Shown: positions 36,901 through 47,850 of the stretch, in pieces
Numbering within the stretch: position 1 is the first letter of the stretch
How the letters are laid out: every line of letters begins with the position of its first letter
Assembly: GCF_026151205.1 (NCBI RefSeq)
Contig: NC_087082.1
Location: forward strand, 19,120,494-19,184,493
Length of the DNA: 64,000 nucleotides
Direction: 5' to 3'
DNA from: Bolinopsis microptera
Lineage: Eukaryota > Ctenophora > Tentaculata > Lobata > Bolinopsidae
Program-made: the position numbers and the translations under genes
Notes under the pieces: model-generated
What the model was told of the DNA's origin: nothing
Seen by the model: the letters and a program-made list of their open reading frames with translations, nothing else
Databases searched by the model: none

Positions 36901-39900
36901 ACATTCCTCGCATATCGAGACCAGTCTCTCCTTCTCCATCGGACCTGGATATCCCTCAACATGAATAAAGTGTAAACTATATTTTCTAAACATCTGCTAT
37001 AAACTGTTAAGAAGCATGTTTTATCATGTCGAGCTGTTAAACAAGTAAACTAAAGCTTAGATTCTACAAAGCACATTTAGAGTTTATGCACATGTGAAAC
37101 TGAATTTGAGTCCCACATATCAGAATATGCGTGATTAAATTACTCAGAGTTAAATAGAACATGCTAACCAATGATGGCCTCCACTTTATTAATGGTTTCC
37201 AGCTCTCTCAAACTGAATACTCTCTCCTCTGAAGTTGTTGGCTCTGGTTTCTCTGTTTCAGGCTCCTTTTCTGGCTCTTCTCCGTGTAACATTATTTCTG
37301 CTAACTTTTTTACACACTGCGTCTTTTTACGTACAACTGGTTCTGAAATAATGTTAAATTTCTCAAGATTATTGTCAAAATATGATGTGAAGTTAAGTTT
37401 GGTGAAGAAAATAATATCATGTATCTTAATACTAGTACTACGATATACATTATTATATTATGTAGCTAGTAATAAACTTACTAGGAGGAGACACATGGTC
37501 CTTTGTCACGTGGTCCTCAGTCACGTGGCCCTGAGTCACGTGGTCCTCATAGACAACAACATAAGGCTCTAGGAGATGAGGAGAGATGACATGTTGGTTG
37601 GGTGATGTGATCTCCTGATCAGGTTGTGGTGATGGTAGGGGTAGCTCTTTATCACATCTCAGTGCTGTTAGCTTCTTTGCTTCAGTGTGAGCACTCTGGG
37701 GTAAGAAGTTGTTAAAATAAAACTGAAATATTAAGGTATTAAGAAATTACCAGGAACTAACAACACAGGTTAGTATGACGGTATTGTGGTCTAACTAAAG
37801 GATTTAATCAATTATTTAACATGAAGTATACTGTTAGTTACCCAATATTCTGCTGAATTGTGATATGAAACTTTCAACAACGTCTTTAGCTTCCTTCGGC
37901 ATATCTCCACCAAGCTGAATACTTCAGACACATATCTTATCATTGTAGGCTCACTGGAGACCCTCCCCAGATCTCTCTCCATTTCTATTTCCTCATCAGA
38001 ATCCTCCAACTCCGGAATGTCTATATCGTAACCAGATAAATCCACAGGAATGTCTCTGTCAGGCCTATCATTGGACACAACATTCCTCATGCTAGCGTTA
38101 TTGCATCCCTGGGGTACCCCTGTTTTTATATATTTCTCATTATCCCAAGTGGACAGCTTCTTAACACTATCCTCTCTCAGTTTATGAATGTCGATTACCA
38201 CACTGAAATCCTCTTCTATTTCTGTGGATTGCTGTTTTTCCAATTTATCTAGCAACTCATCCTCCATCTCCCTGGCTGCTATGTCTTCTAGCCACACACT
38301 CATGTCTTGGTCCCAGTCCTCATTTTCGTCAGACTCCGCATTTCTTAAACCCCAAGTAGTGTCATCTTGTTTTAGACAACTAAACTGAGATATATTTTCC
38401 TTGGATTTTTTTCCCGACATCCCTAAATCGCCAGATCCCGAGTCCCATACTGCCCTTGGAACTGGGGATTGAGTTCTTACTTTAGGGCATTTACTATTGT
38501 TATTGTATTCCCTATTCTTAACACTTGTACCCTCATTTTGAGGGGTACCACGTTTTTCAGAACCCTTATCTCGATCTGCTGGGTCGTCAGAAGAGTCTGA
38601 TAAAATATACGGGACAAGAGAACCCTCAGTAGATTTCCCATTCTTTCCTCTTTTATCATTGTTCTTATTCCTATCATTGTTCTTATTCTTATCATTCTTA
38701 TCATTCTTATCATTCCTATCATTCTTCACAGTGGTGAAAGGAACGTATCCTGCAGCATCGCTGTTCTCTCCTGCACAGTGGGAATGCTTTAGTTTTGACA
38801 TGTAGGCTGGCCCAATGACTTTTTCTACAGTTGGATTTTTCTCGTATCGTTTGAGTGCAGCCACCAACTGACCCTTGTTTAGACCATGTTTAGATTTCCT
38901 GAAAAAAGAAACTGGAATGTATACAGTCATACCTCGAGGGAGGAGAAATCCAAAGCAAAAAAAACGAGTAGAAAGAGTAAAGCCACTGATATTTTAAGAC
39001 TATTCCTGTTTTCACTACATAAAAAGCTCTTTTAAATAAAGCATTGGCACATTGCCAACTTGAACGATATACACCAAACAGTATCGCAAGCGCTAACCTG
39101 CAGTAATTAGTAAAGAGCTAACCTGTAGTAATTAGTAAAGAGCTAACCTGTAGTAATTAGTAAAAAGCTAACCTGTAGTAATTAGTAAATAGCTAACCTG
39201 TAGTAATTAGTAAAGAGCTAACCTGTAGTAATTAGTAATGAGCTAACCTGTAGTAATTAGTAAAGGGCTAACCTGTAGTAATTAGTAAAGAGCTAACCTG
39301 TAGTAATTAGTAAAGAGCTAACCTGTAGTAATTAGTAAAGAGCTAACCTGTAGTAATTAGTAAAGAGCTAACCTGTAGTAATTAGTAAAGAGCTAACCTG
39401 TAGTAATTATTAAAGAGCTAACCTGTAGTAATTAGTAAAGAGCTAACCTGTACTAATTAGTAAAGAGCTAACCTGTAGTAATTATTAAAGAGCTAACCTG
39501 TAGTAATTATTAAAGAGCTAACCTGTAGTAATTAGTAAAGAGCTAACCTGTACTAATTAGTAAAGAGCTAACCTGTAGTAATTATTAAAGAGCTAACCTG
39601 TAGTAATTAGTAAAGAGCTAACCTGTAGTAATTAGTAAAGAGCTAACCTGTAGTAATTAGTAAAGAGCTAACCTGTAGTAATTATTAAAGAGCTAACCTG
39701 TAGTAATTAGTAAAGGGCTAACCTGTAGTAATTAGTAAAGGGCTAACCTGTAGTAATTAGTAAAGAGCTAACCTGTAGTAATTAGTAAAGAGCTAACCTG
39801 TAGTAATTAGTAAAGGGCTAACCTGTAGTAACTAGTAAAGAGCTAACCTGTAGTAATTATTAAAGAGCTAACCTGTAGTAATTAGTAAAGGGCTAACCTG

Positions 39901-42900
39901 TAGTAATTAGTAAAGGGCTAACCTGTAGTAATTAGTAAAGAGCTAACCTGTAGTAATTATTAAAGAGCTAACCTGTAGTAATTAGTAAAGAGCTAACCTG
40001 TAGTAATTAGTAAAGAGCTAACCTGTAGTAATTATTAAAGAGCTAACCTGTAGTAATTAGTAAAGGGCTAACCTGTAGTAATTAGTAAAGGGCTAACCTG
40101 TAGTAATTAGTAAAGAGCTAACCTGTAGTAATCATTAAAGAGCTAACCTGTAGTAATTAGTAAAGAGCTAACCTGTAGTAACTAGTAAAGAGCTAACCTG
40201 TAGTAACTAGTAAAGAGCTAACCTGTAGTAATTAGTAAAGGGCTAACCTGTAGTAATTAGTAAAGGGCTAACCTGTAGTAATTAGTAAAGAGCTAACCTG
40301 TAGTAATTAGTAAAGGGCTAACCTGTAGTAATTAGTAAAGGGCTAACCTGTAGTAATTAGTAAAGAGCTAACCTGTAGTAATTAGTAAAGAGCTAACCTG
40401 TAGTAATTAGTAAAGGGCTAACCTGTAGTAATTAGTAAAGAGCTAACCTGTAGTAACTAGTAAAGAGCTAACCTGTAGTAATTAGTAAAGGGCTAACCTG
40501 TAGTAATTAGTAAAGAGCTAACCTGTAGTAACTAGTAAAGAGCTAACCTGTAGTAATTAGTAAAGAGCTAACCTGTAGTAATTAGTAAATAGCTAACCTG
40601 TAGTTATTAGTAAATAGCTAACCTGTAGTTATTAGTAAAGAGCTAACCTGTAGTAATTAGTAAAGGGCTAACCTGTAGTAATTAGTAAAGGGCTAACCTG
40701 AAGTAATTAGTAAAGAGCTAACCTGTAGTAATTAGTAAAGAGCTAACCTGTAGTAATTAGTAAAGAGCTAACCTGTAGTAATTAGTAAAGAGCTAACCTG
40801 TAGTAATTATTAAAGAGCTAACCTGTAGTAATTAGTAAAGGGCTAACCTGTAGTAATTAGTAAAGGGCTAACCTGTAGTAATTAGTAAAGAGCTAACCTG
40901 TAGTAATTAGTAAAGAGCTAACCTGTAGTAATTAGTAAAGGGCTAACCTGTAGTAATTAGTAAAGAGCTAACCTGTAGTAACTAGTAAAGAGCTAACCTG
41001 TAGTAACTAGTAAAGAGCTAACCTGTAGTAATTAGTAAAGGGCTAACCTGTAGTAATTAGTAAAGGGCTAACCTGTAGTAATTAGTAAAGAGCTAACCTG
41101 TAGTAATTAGTAAAGGGCTAACCTGTAGTAATTAGTAAAGGGCTAACCTGTAGTAATTAGTAAAGAGCTAACCTGTAGTAATTAGTAAAGAGCTAACCTG
41201 TAGTAATTAGTAAAGGGCTAACCTGTAGTAATTAGTAATGAGCTAACCTGTAGTAACTAGTAAAGAGCTAACCTGTAGTAATTAGTAAAGGGCTAACCTG
41301 TAGTAATTAGTAAAGAGCTAACCTGTAGTAACTAGTAAAGAGCTAACCTGTAGTAATTAGTAAAGAGCTAACCTGTAGTAATTAGTAAATAGCTAACCTG
41401 TAGTTATTAGTAAATAGCTAACCTGTAGTTATTAGTAAAGAGCTAACCTGTAGTAATTAGTAAAGAGCTAACCTGTAGTAATTAGTAAAGAGCTAACCTG
41501 TAGTAATTAGTAAAGGGCTAACATGTAGCAATTAGTAAAGCGCTAACCTGAACAGTTGATTAATTTTGAACTTCCATTCTGTGGGAGGCTCAATGAAATA
41601 GCAGTTGTACCCTTGCTCTACTCCCTGCAGGGTCATATTAGCATCATCCCTCATCGAATTACATTATAACTACCAATACTATTAATGCTTAATACTAGTA
41701 GACGTGCATCCTGGGTTTTGACAGGATATGCCAGCTTGATATGTATTGTAAGTAAAGTAAGTAAGTTATGTGTACTTAGTAATACTTAATGTACAATAAT
41801 TACTACTTTATTAAAAAGTTGTTCTACTTTATTATTTATTTTTATTAGAATCTGTCTTCACTGAGTCTATTCAGAAACAATCAGAAATTTTAATGAAAGA
41901 ACTATCAAATCATGAGACTCAATAACACTACACGAATCCACCAGATTACTTTACTAAACTTACAGCAATACAAACTTTACTTTACTACTTTACTAAACTT
42001 ACTGCAATACAAACTTTACTTTACTACTTTACTAAACTTACAGCAATACAAACTTTACTTTACTACTTTATTAAACTTACAGCAATACAAACTTTAATAT
42101 ACTACTTTACTAAACTTACAGCAATACAAACTTTACTTTACTACTTTACTTAACTTACAGCAATACAAACTTTACTTTACTACTTTACTTAACTTACAGC
42201 AATACAAACTTTACTTTACTACTTTACTAAACTTACAGCAATACAAACTTTAATATACTACTTTACTTAACTTACAGCAATACAAACTTTACTTTACTAC
42301 TTTACTTAACTTACAGCAATACAAACTTTACTTTACTACTTTACTAAACTTACAGCAATTATACAAACTTTACTTTACTACTTTACTAAACTTACAGCAA
42401 TACAACCTTTAATATACTACTTTACTAAACTTACAGCAATACAAACTTTACTTTACTACTTTACTTAACTTACAGCAATACAAACTTTACTTTACTACTT
42501 TACTAAACTTACAGCAATTATACAAACTTTAATATACTACTTTACTAAACTTACAGCACTACAAACTTTACTTTACTACTTTACTAAACTTACAGCAATA
42601 CAAATTTTACTTTACTACTTTACTAAACTTACAGCAATACAAACTTTAATATACTACTTTACTAAACTTACAGCAATACAAACTTTACTTTACTACTTTA
42701 CTAAACTTACAGCAATACAAACTTTACTTTACTACTTTACTAAACTTACAGCAATACAAACTTTAATATACTACTTTACTAAACTTACAGCAATACAAAC
42801 TTTACTTTACTACTTTACTAAACTTACAGCAATACAAACTTTACTTTACTACTTTACTAAACTTACAGCAATACAAACTTTACTTTACTACTTTACTTAA

Positions 42901-45900
42901 CTTACAGCAATACAAACTTTACTTTACTACTTTACTAAACTTACAGCAATACAAACTTTACTTTACTACTTTACTAAACTTACAGCAATACAAACTTTAA
43001 TATACTACTTTACTAAACTTACAGCAATACAAACTTTACTTTACTACTTTACTAAACTTACAGCAATACAAACTTTACTTTACTACTTTACTTAACTTAC
43101 AGCAATAACATAAGGTCTCATCTCCCAGAACTGAGTGTTAGTGTTGTCCACTATTACTGGAGACAATCCTTCAGACAACGCTCCCTCCACTAATTGGAAT
43201 GTGTGATAGTTAATAGTTCAGTTAATAAATTAGTATCTGGGAATCCATTAGTGAACAGTGATATGCTATTATAAAGAAGAAACCTATCAAAATACTACAG
43301 TAGTATGTCTGTACCACGTTGTTGATTCCACGTGTGAGCTATCTGTAGATCAGCATGAACAAACCGGTACCTGGGCGATGGTTCAATAAGTTAATGAGAT
43401 ATGAACAAAATACATGTTCAGTTATTGTTATTCTCCTTATAAATCTAAACAAGATTTTAAAGCTGAACATATTTGAAACCACACGCTGAAGCCAATGTTG
43501 AAACAGTAAAATATGATTTTAGTGTTTGCAAAAGTCTAAAAAAACTGGTAGACTTACTCATTAGCTTCATTAAGCATAAAAAAGTCATCAGAGGAGAAAA
43601 TGTCTCCACTACCAAGTTCACTGATTATCTTTCTGAAATGGTAAAAGCGTTGATCATATCTTTTGTGAAGTATCTGGTGTCAAATTACAATGTACATTGT
43701 ACAATTGCTATAACTATGATGAAATGAAGGCTAGCAATATCCCTTCTAAAATACTACTACAGTAAAACCCCGATTTATCGCCCCTCTGATTTACCGCAGC
43801 CACCTCTTTCCCCCAAATATAGGGCTTAACATGACGTATAATGTAAAGAAACAAAGCCCCGATTTACCGCAGATGTTTTCTTTCTCCCAAACTCTGCGGT
43901 AGATCGGGGTTTTACTGTACTGCTTGGTATGCTATTTAAGTATATACTTCGCATAAGTCGTCTTTCCACTGCCTGACAATCCTCTCATGATGTACAGAGC
44001 TTTTTTGTCGTGATATCCTGATGAAGATAAAGTTACTGAGAGCTACAAATACAGCTTGAACTGATTACCAGTAGTGTCTATGATATGTGAAATGATCTGG
44101 TATCAAACTTTATCCCCAAAATCTACAATAATTTCATAGACAATATTATAATTATATTATATATGGTTCAAACCTTCAAAAGAATAAGAAATTTAATTTA
44201 AAATAATTAGTCAACCGGAAGGGAGCAAGTTCCAAATACCTGGTATTTTTACTTTATCTGGATTAAGTCGCCTAGTATCTCTAACCCTGTTTGACACTGT
44301 AAAGTTTGTCCCTTGAGCCGTAAGATTTGATTTTTGACTCCAGGTCCCTCTATTATTCTGTACTGTCCTGGTTGGCAGAGAGTTACTATAGTTACACTAC
44401 TAGTTACCATAGTTACACTACTAAACAGGTATATTATTCTGTACTGTCCTTGTGTTGAGTTACTATAGTTACACTACTAGTTACCATAGTTACACTACTA
44501 GTTACCATAGTTACACTACTAAACAGGTATATTATTCTGTACTGTCCTTGTGTTGAGTTGTCTGCAATAAAATTGATGCGATATCTTAATCTCTCTATAT
44601 TATATACTAATTAGTTTAGTTAGCAAGATTCAAATTATAATTTTCTTTAATTAATTTTACACTGTGTGTTATTAAGCCAACACAAATTTTAATTGAATTT
44701 TGTTCTTTGCATTCCACTTTTAATTACCGATCAGGAGTAGGTTGAGAATTTTGAACTCCCATGCTGTCTTGAAGTTGGCGCAGTATCTGAATGGCTTCTC
44801 CTCCTGGGGATGCAAATTATAAGTCATTCCATATCTCTTAATTAACAGAAAAATTGACTAGCTAGCTGTTTCCATTTTGTATTAGATCTGTCTTATTTTA
44901 ACTGCATTTTATTGACATACCATTTCCATGCATGTCATGAAACACCCCTGAAACAACATTTTCTTCAAGTGTGCCTTGAAAGATGTCAATAAGCTCCCTC
45001 AAGTTAGGATTGAACGCCATCTCTAAAGGATAAAGTTATGGTAAATGAGAAAAGACAATTTTTTGAGAAAAGACAATTCTATTATTTATAACCAATTAAA
45101 TATGCTCGCTATACACTTAACTTTTAGATACCGCATATATATGTACAAATTAACTCATTTAAATACCAAATACCAATAATAAATAAAATATAAGCATGAA
45201 GAATGAAGAGGTCCAAAACCAACCCAAGCATAATACCAGATTAAAACCAACATTGAACACATTGTCATCGGAAGCTGCAAGCTTATTATCGTATGATTAA
45301 ACTGATATTTAATAAATAATTAAAAGAACCAATTTTAAAGTTGCTATACTGAAGCCTTTAGCTCCAAAAATACACCCATTATGCTCACTTAAAAACAACT
45401 CTAAATCAGTAGGCGGGCACAAAAAAGCACTACTAGCAATTGTGTCCTTTACCCTCCTACATAATTTGAACATTTTTGTGGCTAACTCATTGAACAACAT
45501 TTGAATTAAAATGTGTCTAGTATTAAAAGATTCAGTAAGTTTTTTTTTTCATGTACGCTGTTCACTGTAGTAAGTAAATGCAAACCAAACTTTTTCGATC
45601 AGCTGCGCGCCGAACCAGTGTTGTACTAGGTAAAAATTGTGTATATTTTGTTCATTTTTGAGTGTAAATTAATTTATAAATTTATCACAAATTATTTTAT
45701 TATAATATAACCACTTATGTGAAATGTTTATTTCGACATTAAATATAAATTGATTGTGGGTATAAAATAAAATTTGTTTTACTATTAATGCACCACACCG
45801 CTACTTCCACTGCACTAATAGTTATACAATAAATTCTACAATCCTAATTTTGTATCGTGATGGAGACCGGTGCCCATAAAAAACATTTACTAGGTTGCCG

Positions 45901-46477
45901 TTTGGTGTGAGCAATAGTGAACAGCACGCACACTCCTTTGCCCCGTCAACCTATATCTAATCTATTTAAAGAGTGACAACCATACTACACATTGATTTAG
46001 GATTCCTTTAAATATCAAATCGATTTATTGTAAACTTGTTTAATCTGTAATAAATGGCATAAAATTGAAACTTTTGTTAAACTGAAATTTTTGTTTAACT
46101 GATTCCATCTTGATCCTTTATTATGCAGTCACCTTCAGTTGGTGTCGACAGATCAAGGGTTTTTGACAGGCTGTGTCTTCATCAAAATTTTTAATTCGAT
46201 TTTGAAATTCTTGGACCTCTAAAAATTAAGGTCCAAGAATTTCAAAATCGAATTAAAAATCTTTAAAGGCCTATCTCAAAATTCCTATCATAAATTTAAA
46301 ACAATGACGATATTTTGGTAAATTTCTAGCTTTCTGCCAGAAAATAAATTTTCGGTTTCTATAGGGGTTTAATTAGTATAAACTACAGTACAGCTATACT
46401 TACACCCACATTCACATGCATGCAAGCTCACCTGGTCCAATGAGCGGGAAACGGAGAGGAAGGTCTGGTGACGTCAT
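33970..46477 (-). CDS. N4BP2-like: N4BP2-like gene: CUE domains and P-loop kinase, 20 exons, 3' end open
   Basis: Exons (minus strand): 46432-46477 (ATG), 44921-45022, 44728-44803, 44240-44367, 43948-44017, 43558-43632, 43315-43370, 43101-43189, 41548-41624, 37842-38898, 37482-37695, 37169-37342, 36859-36944, 36417-36505, 35717-35791, 35371-35480, 34751-34824, 34581-34620, 34218-34324, 33970-34061. Every junction is AG/GT and every phase agrees, giving 945 codons without a stop. An added exon at 33851-33901 is possible. Order of domains: an N-terminal CUE-like helix set, a P-loop polynucleotide-kinase-type domain, a long acidic middle, a second CUE-like segment and a third near the end. The family pairs ubiquitin binding with nucleic-acid end processing and usually ends in an Smr nuclease domain, which I could not find here; the 3' exons are probably missing or downstream. 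Confidence 0.88.
35825..36400. repeat. Intronic short repeats near exons 14-15
   Basis: 35825-35960 is a degenerate TAATAACTTAGT repeat. A unit of about 90 bp (with TTATAGCGGGTTAATTTATG and GGCGGAATTTTCCAAAACCC) occurs at 36150-36243 and 36271-36362, and a short inverted piece (ATTCCCGAGTAAGGTA) follows at 36379-36394. Confidence 0.8.
37842..38898 (-). other. N4BP2-like: N4BP2-like exon 10: large acidic, low-complexity exon
   Basis: A 1057-bp exon. It opens with the end of the kinase domain, then encodes an Asp/Asn/Lys repeat (NDKNDKND type, about 38680-38725), then a Ser/Asp/Glu-rich segment with several Glu-Asp clusters. This is probably a disordered linker. Exon 11 (37482-37695) continues with a short repeat, EDHVTQGHVTEDHVTKDHV, encoded by CACGTGACT-type 15-bp DNA repeats. 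Exons 12-14 then give the segment GPMEKERLVSICEECDW and DEDDILECILLK, which resembles a CUE domain. Confidence 0.8.
39100..41547. repeat. 25-bp intronic minisatellite seeded at the exon 9 donor
   Basis: About 98 units of 25 bp with few variants fill nearly all of intron 9 of the N4BP2-like gene. On the gene strand each unit reads GTTAGCTCTTTACTAATTAC then TACAG, so consecutive units create ACAG/GTTAGC, the same junction as exon 9's own TTCAG/GTTAGC. The first unit begins at the first intron base. A run of variants around TAAATAGCTAACC with GTAGTTATTAG occurs at about 40575 and again 800 bp on, near 41375, indicating a 32-unit block duplication. Confidence 0.95.
41625..41940. other. Intron 8 sequence between the two arrays
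   Basis: Non-repetitive AT-rich intron sequence between exon 9 and the 39-bp array. No exon seen. Confidence 0.5.
41945..43100. repeat. 39-bp intronic minisatellite seeded at the exon 8 donor
   Basis: About 30 units of 38-41 bp end exactly at the exon 8 / intron 8 boundary. On the gene strand each unit contains TATTGCTGTAAGTT, repeating the last bases of exon 8 (ATTGCT) and its donor GTAAGTT. Variants differ at AAACTTAC/TAACTTAC and TTACTTTAC/TTAATATAC. Confidence 0.95.
43760..43917. mobile_element. 158-bp pogo/mariner-like MITE in intron 5
   Basis: Terminal inverted repeats CAGTAAAACCCCGATTTA and the near-complement TAGATCGGGGTTTTACTG are flanked by TA on both sides (43758-43759 and 43918-43919). 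The interior repeats GATTTACCGCAG. TA target and CAGTAAAACC-type ends are characteristic of Tc1/mariner/pogo MITEs. It lies between the exons encoding Walker A and SSDDFF. Confidence 0.85.
44388..44530. repeat. Repeat of TTACCATAGTTACACTACTA in intron 3
   Basis: Units of about 20 bp, with a longer block (AAACAGGTATATTATTCTG) duplicated at 44421 and 44521. They are related in sequence to the 9-bp GGTAACTAT repeats elsewhere (reverse complement ATAGTTACC). Confidence 0.85.
45023..46431. other. Intron 1 of the N4BP2-like gene
   Basis: AT-rich sequence, with the 63-codon ORF at 45309-45500 (minus) lacking any domain, and the perfect hairpin at 46187-46260. No exon supported. Confidence 0.5.
46187..46260. 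repeat. Perfect 32-bp-stem hairpin
   Basis: Left arm 46187-46218 and right arm 46229-46260 are exact reverse complements (for example TTGAAATTCTTGGACCT against AGGTCCAAGAATTTCAA) with a 10-base loop. It lies in intron 1 of the N4BP2-like gene. It could be a small foldback element or a small-RNA precursor; a fully matched stem argues slightly for a young element. Confidence 0.85.
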
Positions 46478-46740
46478 AGTCACGTGACCTCAGGCTCATA
46501 ATCACGTGACCTCAGACCCAATCAATTGGGTTCTGGCCTGGTCAGCCCCCTGTCACCCGATCTTGAGGTGACGTACGACACCTCGTTAACCCAATCAATG
46601 TCTGGAAGGCTGCAAATTTTCACATGCCAAATCCACAAGATTCTTAAAGAGTTGTGCAAGATGACGACACATAGAGGCCGCAGAATTATGAGGACTACCA
46701 GATCCTGGTGGAACCTAAGCGATCCATGATATCACGACAG

Positions 46741-47850
46741 GCCCTAGGGGGCCATATACCCGTAATGAGTAAAATCTTTAATTTTACTAGTTAAAAAGCT
46801 TTCATGCACTCATTTAGTAGGGATCTTAACTAAATACTTAAATAAGATTGAAGGAGTGTCCCTAGATATGATTGAGGGGGGCTGTTTTTATCTGTATCAA
46901 TACAATGTGCACCTCAATGACTGTAAATCAGACATTTTTGGCCGCCAAATTTTTTTAAAGGCCTAACTCAAAATTCTGTCCCAAAACTTAAGGTCATGAG
47001 ACAATTCTACGTTGATTCTGAAAATTTCATGTGAAAATATTGAAACCCTATTGAGTTCTATTGTTTTGAGCGAAGTCAGTTTGAGATATGGGCGATTTTG
47101 TTCATTTTTTGCGATTATTTGAACACAGAATCCACAGTTAGGTAGATATTGAGCTGATAATCATAGAGAATGTGTAATATATGCTTACCTTCCATATAAA
47201 GTTGGTTTCATTCAAAAATATTGATATTTGACCAATTTATGGACCAAAATCGATCAAATTTGGTGCGTATGCCCAAATATGGGCATATGGTTTTTGTTTT
47301 TATCCCATAACTCGGCCAATTTTTATCCAATTTTGATAAAACTTGATATGTGGGTTCAGGAGACTAGTAGCTACAAGTAGAGCATCCCAAAGCATGGTTT
47401 TGGGCATGTTCAGGGTTTTTGACCAACCTATATTCTGGGGGTCGTATAGACCTATATTCGGGGGGCCCGTAAAATTGTGGTGGCCATAACTTTTTTCCAA
47501 ATTGTCAGTTTGCAGATGTCTTGATGAAAAGATAGCTTAAAATAATACTTATACTCATACCAGTAGTCTTAATGGCATGTGTTGGACAGATTTTTGTCAT
47601 GACAATTTTTCGCCATATTTACCCCTCTAGAAAATGACAACATCGTTTAAATCTTTCGCTGTCATGACCAAATATACCAAAATACCTCATGTAGGTCCAA
47701 AATTTTTATCCAGAAACATTAGTTACATGTTTTACTCCAACATAGCAGTAACAGATCCCATTAGTATCGCTTATCTTGGTTAGAACTGTATCCACTAACA
47801 TGACCTATATTTTGGGGGCCACCTATATTCTGGGGGCCATATACCCGTAA
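46741..47850. repeat. Element bounded by GGGGGCCATATACCCGTAA
   Basis: The word GGGGGCCATATACCCGTAA occurs at 46748-46766 and again at about 47832-47850, with CCTATATTCTGGGGG phrases at 47428 and 47823. The interior 47280-47410 resembles the central part of the foldback at 19051-19540 (shared CATAACTC, CCAATTTTGAT- and TTCAGGGGAC-like words). Likely a decayed repetitive element; no ORF supported. Confidence 0.5.

Larger units (their letters stand above)
41548..44017 (-). other. N4BP2-like: N4BP2-like exons 5-9: P-loop kinase domain
   Basis: Exon 5 carries the Walker A loop in YIMRGLSGSGKTTYAK. Exon 6 gives GDIFSSDDFFMLNEANE, matching the family's STDDFF box. Exon 7 gives YRFVHADLQIAHTWNQQR. 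Exon 8 gives SPVIVDNTNTQFWEMRPYV, the family's strongly kept DNTN motif, and exon 9 gives CYFIEPPTEWKFKINQLFR, continued by KSKHGLNKGQLVAALKRYE at the start of exon 10. All catalytic boxes are present, so the kinase-type fold should be intact. Confidence 0.88.
44728..46477 (-). other. N4BP2-like: N4BP2-like exons 1-3: start and N-terminal CUE region
   Basis: Exon 1 (46432-46477) starts MTSPDLPLRFPLIGP and ends in the strong donor CAG/GTGAGC; an in-frame TGA lies just upstream of its ATG. Exon 2 adds EMAFNPNLRELIDIF and NVVSGVFHDMHGN. Exon 3 adds GGEAIQILRQLQD. The pattern L-x-x-hydrophobic-F followed by a helix and an A-I-x-x-L helix matches a CUE ubiquitin-binding fold, as at the N-terminus of human N4BP2. 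An alternative start at the internal Met of exon 2 (45020) would lose only the first exon. Confidence 0.7.

Noticed and set aside
36944-36954. Earlier acceptor for N4BP2-like exon 13 at TGTTGAG/GGATAT
   Set aside because: It would break the frame; the acceptor TATCCAG/GTCCG ten bases on restores the phase and removes the conflict.
43473-43727. 84-codon plus-strand ORF
   Set aside because: It overlaps on the opposite strand the N4BP2-like exon 6 encoding SSDDFF, which has proper splice sites and phase.
46526-46729. 67-codon plus-strand ORF ending WWNLSDP as a 5' exon of the 48-kb gene
   Set aside because: No donor in the right phase and no recognisable domain; it lies in the upstream region of the opposite-strand N4BP2-like gene.
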